A stretch of DNA of 64,000 bases from assembly GCA_947503525.1 (NCBI GenBank), contig CANNEA010000001.1, forward strand, positions 682,001-746,000. The letters are read 5' to 3'. Within the stretch, counting starts at the first letter, position 1, and every line of letters begins with the position of its first letter. This document shows, piece by piece, positions 61,680 through 64,000 of this stretch. Under the pieces are notes generated by a model, which worked only from the letters and a program-made list of their open reading frames with translations, was not told where the DNA came from and searched no databases. The position numbers and the translations under genes were made by a program. This DNA is from an uncultured Carboxylicivirga sp. (lineage in GTDB: Bacteria; Bacteroidota; Bacteroidia; Bacteroidales; Marinilabiliaceae).

Positions 61680-64000
61680 ATGACAAAATACATAGCAATA
61701 CTTACTCTACTATTGGGTTTTAGTTGGCAGGTAAAGGGTCAGGAGACTGAGCAAATTCCTTTACCTGAAAATTTACCACAAGGCTATCCGCGCATCTACA
61801 TTACTCAGGATGAGAAGCAGGATTTGCAAAAAACAATCCAGAACGAAGCCTGGGCACAGAAAGTGCTTGAAGGTATTCATCAACGTATTGATGAACATGT
61901 TGAGCGTCATGTTAGTGATCCGGAATGGATGCCATCGCGCTTGCAGATGTATTGGAAAACAAAAGCGACAAATGTGTATGTCAATGGGATTTATTATTCT
62001 CATGCGGATGGAGAGGCTCCTGTTCCAACTGTTAAATACACTGGATCACGTGATTATACTACTAATTATACAACGCCTAAACTGGAAGATGTTTTACCAT
62101 ACATGGATGACGAAAGAGGTGTGTATCTGCCCAATAAATCTAAAGAAGGCCAGCCCTTTGAATGGGTTGAAATTGCTCAGACTGGAGGTATTCTTCATCG
62201 AATTAACGAAAATATAATTGGTCTGGCGCGTGATGCAGCTTTTATCTACTGGCTCGAAGGAGATGAACGCTATGCTAAGTTTGCTTACGATGTGTATGAT
62301 ACTTATATGACAGGTATGTATTATCGAAACGAACCAATTGATTTACTGAAAGGACATATTCAAACGCTGGTTGGTTTAACCTGTTTTCAGGTGATTCATG
62401 AAAAGAATTTGAGAAATGTTTCTGAGCTATACGATTTCTTGCATCCGTATATTGAAGCTAATCACCAGGAGAATATCACCAATTACGATACGACCATTAA
62501 AAAATGGACTGATTTAGTTATTAAGAATGGTGTCCCTCAAAATAACTGGAATCTTCATCAGGCAAATATAATTTTGAAAGCTGCTATGGTGTTGCAGGAT
62601 GATAAAAATTATGATGACGGAAAAGGCCGGGAGTTTTACATCAATCATATTTTAAATGTGACTTCACCTCGCCAATGGTCAATGACCAAATTAATGGATT
62701 ATGGTTACGATGAAAATACTGGTGTGTGGGCAGAATGTCCGGGTTACTCCATGAGTGTAACTAAAGAGTTGATGCATTTTATCAAAGATTTTGACAATAC
62801 CTTCGATCATAATGTTTTGCCGTACACGCCTGTGATGGATAAGGCAGTTAAGATGTTGCCGCAATACTTATTTCCAAATGGTCAGACTGTAGGCTTTGGA
62901 GATACTTATTACGATCATGTGTCAACAGAGCCCATGGGAGATATGATTCGTTTTGCGCAGAAATATAAGGACGAAGCAAAGGAGAAAGATTTTACCGCCA
63001 TGTATCGTTTGTTTGAACCTAATGCCGACCACCCAAAACAAGAAATGAGACGAAGAGCTAATGTGTCTTCATTTTTTGCAAGTAAACCACTAGAAATTAA
63101 TACCGAATATGATAAGGCGAAGTTAAGCGACTATATTACTCAAACCTTTTATGCACCAAATGTAAGTTGGCATGTGCAGCGAATGGGAGAAGGTAAAAAT
63201 GGTATGATGCTGTCGCTAAATGGCTCGTTGGGTAACCATATGCATGCTAATGGTATAAATATGGAGTTGTATGGAAAAGGCTTTGTACAAGGAGCCGATC
63301 CCGGCAAAGGAGCTGGGTATCTGCAACCAATATATTTGGAATATTACTCGCAATTTCCGGCACATAATACGGTTATGGTCGATGGCATTTCTTCCTATAC
63401 CGAAATGTACAGCAGTCATGCCTTTGATTTAATGGGCGAGTATCCTGCATCTGAGCAAAAGGATGGCTATTACGCGGACATTACCTATTCAGATGTTTTC
63501 TTTTTAGAACCAGAGACACGTAGTGACCAGAACAGAACCGTGAGTATTGTTAAAACAGGGGCAGAAACAGGTTATTATGTAGATGTTTTCCGTTCGAAGA
63601 AGCAGCGAAAAGGCGATAAGTTTCACGATTATTATTATCACAACCTTGGGCAAAGTATGCAGGTAATGGATGCGCAAGGAAAGCCATTAGAATTGGTACC
63701 AAGTGAAGAGTTTGCTTTTGCCGGTGGCCATTTATATGCTTTGGATTACATGTGGGATAAAAAATCGATACGTAGTGATAAAGACTATCAGGTAGAATGG
63801 GAAATAGATATGCCCGAAGGTGAGGACAATGTTTATATGAACCTGTGGATGAAAGGCACTGAAGGGCGTGAAGTTTTCACCATGAAATCGCCACCCTGTA
63901 AATCGTTTAGAAATAAAGGAGCAATTCCTTATGACGTGAGTCATGAGCCATACTTGACTTTAGCAGCACGCCAACATGGTGAAGCTTGGGAGCATCCATT
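61680..64000 (+). CDS. Heparinase II/III-like lyase C (3' partial)
   Basis: ATG 61680 opens a frame that runs off the window end; 773 codons are visible. The signal is MTKYIAILTLLLGFSWQVKG. A helical toroid follows (GGILHRINENIIGLARDAAF, NNWNLHQANIILKAAMVLQD, ECPGYSMSVTKELMHFI), then the heparinase-type beta region with GSLGNHMHANGINMELYGKG and PAHNTVMVDGISSYTEMYSS. These match the general heparinase II/III layout, but the protein lacks the N-terminal CBM-like domain of the paralogues at 25828 and 43759 and is clearly distant from them. It probably cleaves a uronic acid linkage next to sulfated sugars, given its sulfatase neighbour; the family cannot be named. Confidence 0.8.
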   Translation, partial: MTKYIAILTLLLGFSWQVKGQETEQIPLPENLPQGYPRIYITQDEKQDLQKTIQNEAWAQKVLEGIHQRIDEHVERHVSDPEWMPSRLQMYWKTKATNVYVNGIYYSHADGEAPVPTVKYTGSRDYTTNYTTPKLEDVLPYMDDERGVYLPNKSKEGQPFEWVEIAQTGGILHRINENIIGLARDAAFIYWLEGDERYAKFAYDVYDTYMTGMYYRNEPIDLLKGHIQTLVGLTCFQVIHEKNLRNVSELYDFLHPYIEANHQENITNYDTTIKKWTDLVIKNGVPQNNWNLHQANIILKAAMVLQDDKNYDDGKGREFYINHILNVTSPRQWSMTKLMDYGYDENTGVWAECPGYSMSVTKELMHFIKDFDNTFDHNVLPYTPVMDKAVKMLPQYLFPNGQTVGFGDTYYDHVSTEPMGDMIRFAQKYKDEAKEKDFTAMYRLFEPNADHPKQEMRRRANVSSFFASKPLEINTEYDKAKLSDYITQTFYAPNVSWHVQRMGEGKNGMMLSLNGSLGNHMHANGINMELYGKGFVQGADPGKGAGYLQPIYLEYYSQFPAHNTVMVDGISSYTEMYSSHAFDLMGEYPASEQKDGYYADITYSDVFFLEPETRSDQNRTVSIVKTGAETGYYVDVFRSKKQRKGDKFHDYYYHNLGQSMQVMDAQGKPLELVPSEEFAFAGGHLYALDYMWDKKSIRSDKDYQVEWEIDMPEGEDNVYMNLWMKGTEGREVFTMKSPPCKSFRNKGAIPYDVSHEPYLTLAARQHGEAWEHP

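Noticed and set aside
61810-62217. 135-codon + strand frame
   Set aside because: Out-of-frame shadow inside the third heparinase-like gene, whose own frame is open from 61680 to the window end and has family motifs.
1-64000. Ulvan as the target polysaccharide
   Set aside because: Sulfatases, lyase-like genes and GH88/GH39/GH43 would fit, but no rhamnosidase is seen, while two fucosidase families are present. It is not fully excluded, since the locus extends beyond the window.
1-64000. Mobile elements, CRISPR arrays, tRNA and rRNA genes
   Set aside because: I looked for transposase or integrase motifs, short regularly spaced repeats and RNA gene patterns and saw none; the only large repeats are the paralogous genes themselves.

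Overview
This window appears to be the interior of a very large polysaccharide utilization locus (PUL) from a member of the Bacteroidota. About 30 genes lie head to tail on the + strand with short gaps, and the DNA is AT-rich. The SusC/SusD pair, the many lipoprotein signals and the C-terminal type IX secretion (T9SS) sorting domains together point to class Bacteroidia. A marine or sediment Marinilabiliales-type organism is my inference; no rRNA or other marker gene is present to confirm it. I see no tRNA, rRNA, CRISPR array, mobile element, sigma factor or transcriptional regulator.

Layout. (1) 1-8124: the end of a GH88 unsaturated glucuronyl hydrolase, then SusC, SusD, an IPT/TIG surface glycan-binding protein and a DUF4625 lipoprotein. 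(2) 8246-15108: three tandem paralogues of a secreted alginate-lyase-fold enzyme, each with a CBM6-like and a T9SS domain. (3) 15199-25685: a beta-helix/PDZ protein, GH30, an SGNH esterase, GH39, a BspA-type leucine-rich-repeat T9SS protein, a DUF1961 protein and a GH29 fucosidase, ending at a clear terminator. (4) 25828-47268: two long heparinase II/III-like paralogues bracket a DUF5060 glycosidase-like protein, a DUF1080 protein, GH95, GH116, two related beta-helix proteins, GH43, an S1 sulfatase and a GH43-like propeller. (5) 47593-53538: GH97 and a 1302-residue beta-helix/CBM6/T9SS protein. (6) 53541-60038: a different uptake module made of a hypothetical exported protein, an STN-type TonB-dependent receptor, a DUF4249 lipoprotein and an MG2-domain protein. 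(7) 60119-64000: a second S1 sulfatase and a third heparinase-like protein cut by the window edge.

How it may work together (inference). Surface T9SS enzymes and lipoproteins would cut an acidic polysaccharide, lyases would produce unsaturated uronyl ends that GH88 removes, sulfatases and an esterase would strip substituents, and GH29/GH95, GH39/GH43/GH30 and GH97/GH116 would release fucose, pentose and hexose units. This fits a sulfated, fucose-containing glucuronic acid or uronic acid polysaccharide, for example of algal origin, but the exact substrate cannot be read from sequence. The parts most worth study are the three-member beta-helix family with a shared conserved core, the triplicated secreted lyase-like genes, the non-Sus TonB module, and a recurring set of strong hairpins placed just before start codons at gene-module boundaries. 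The locus clearly continues beyond both ends.
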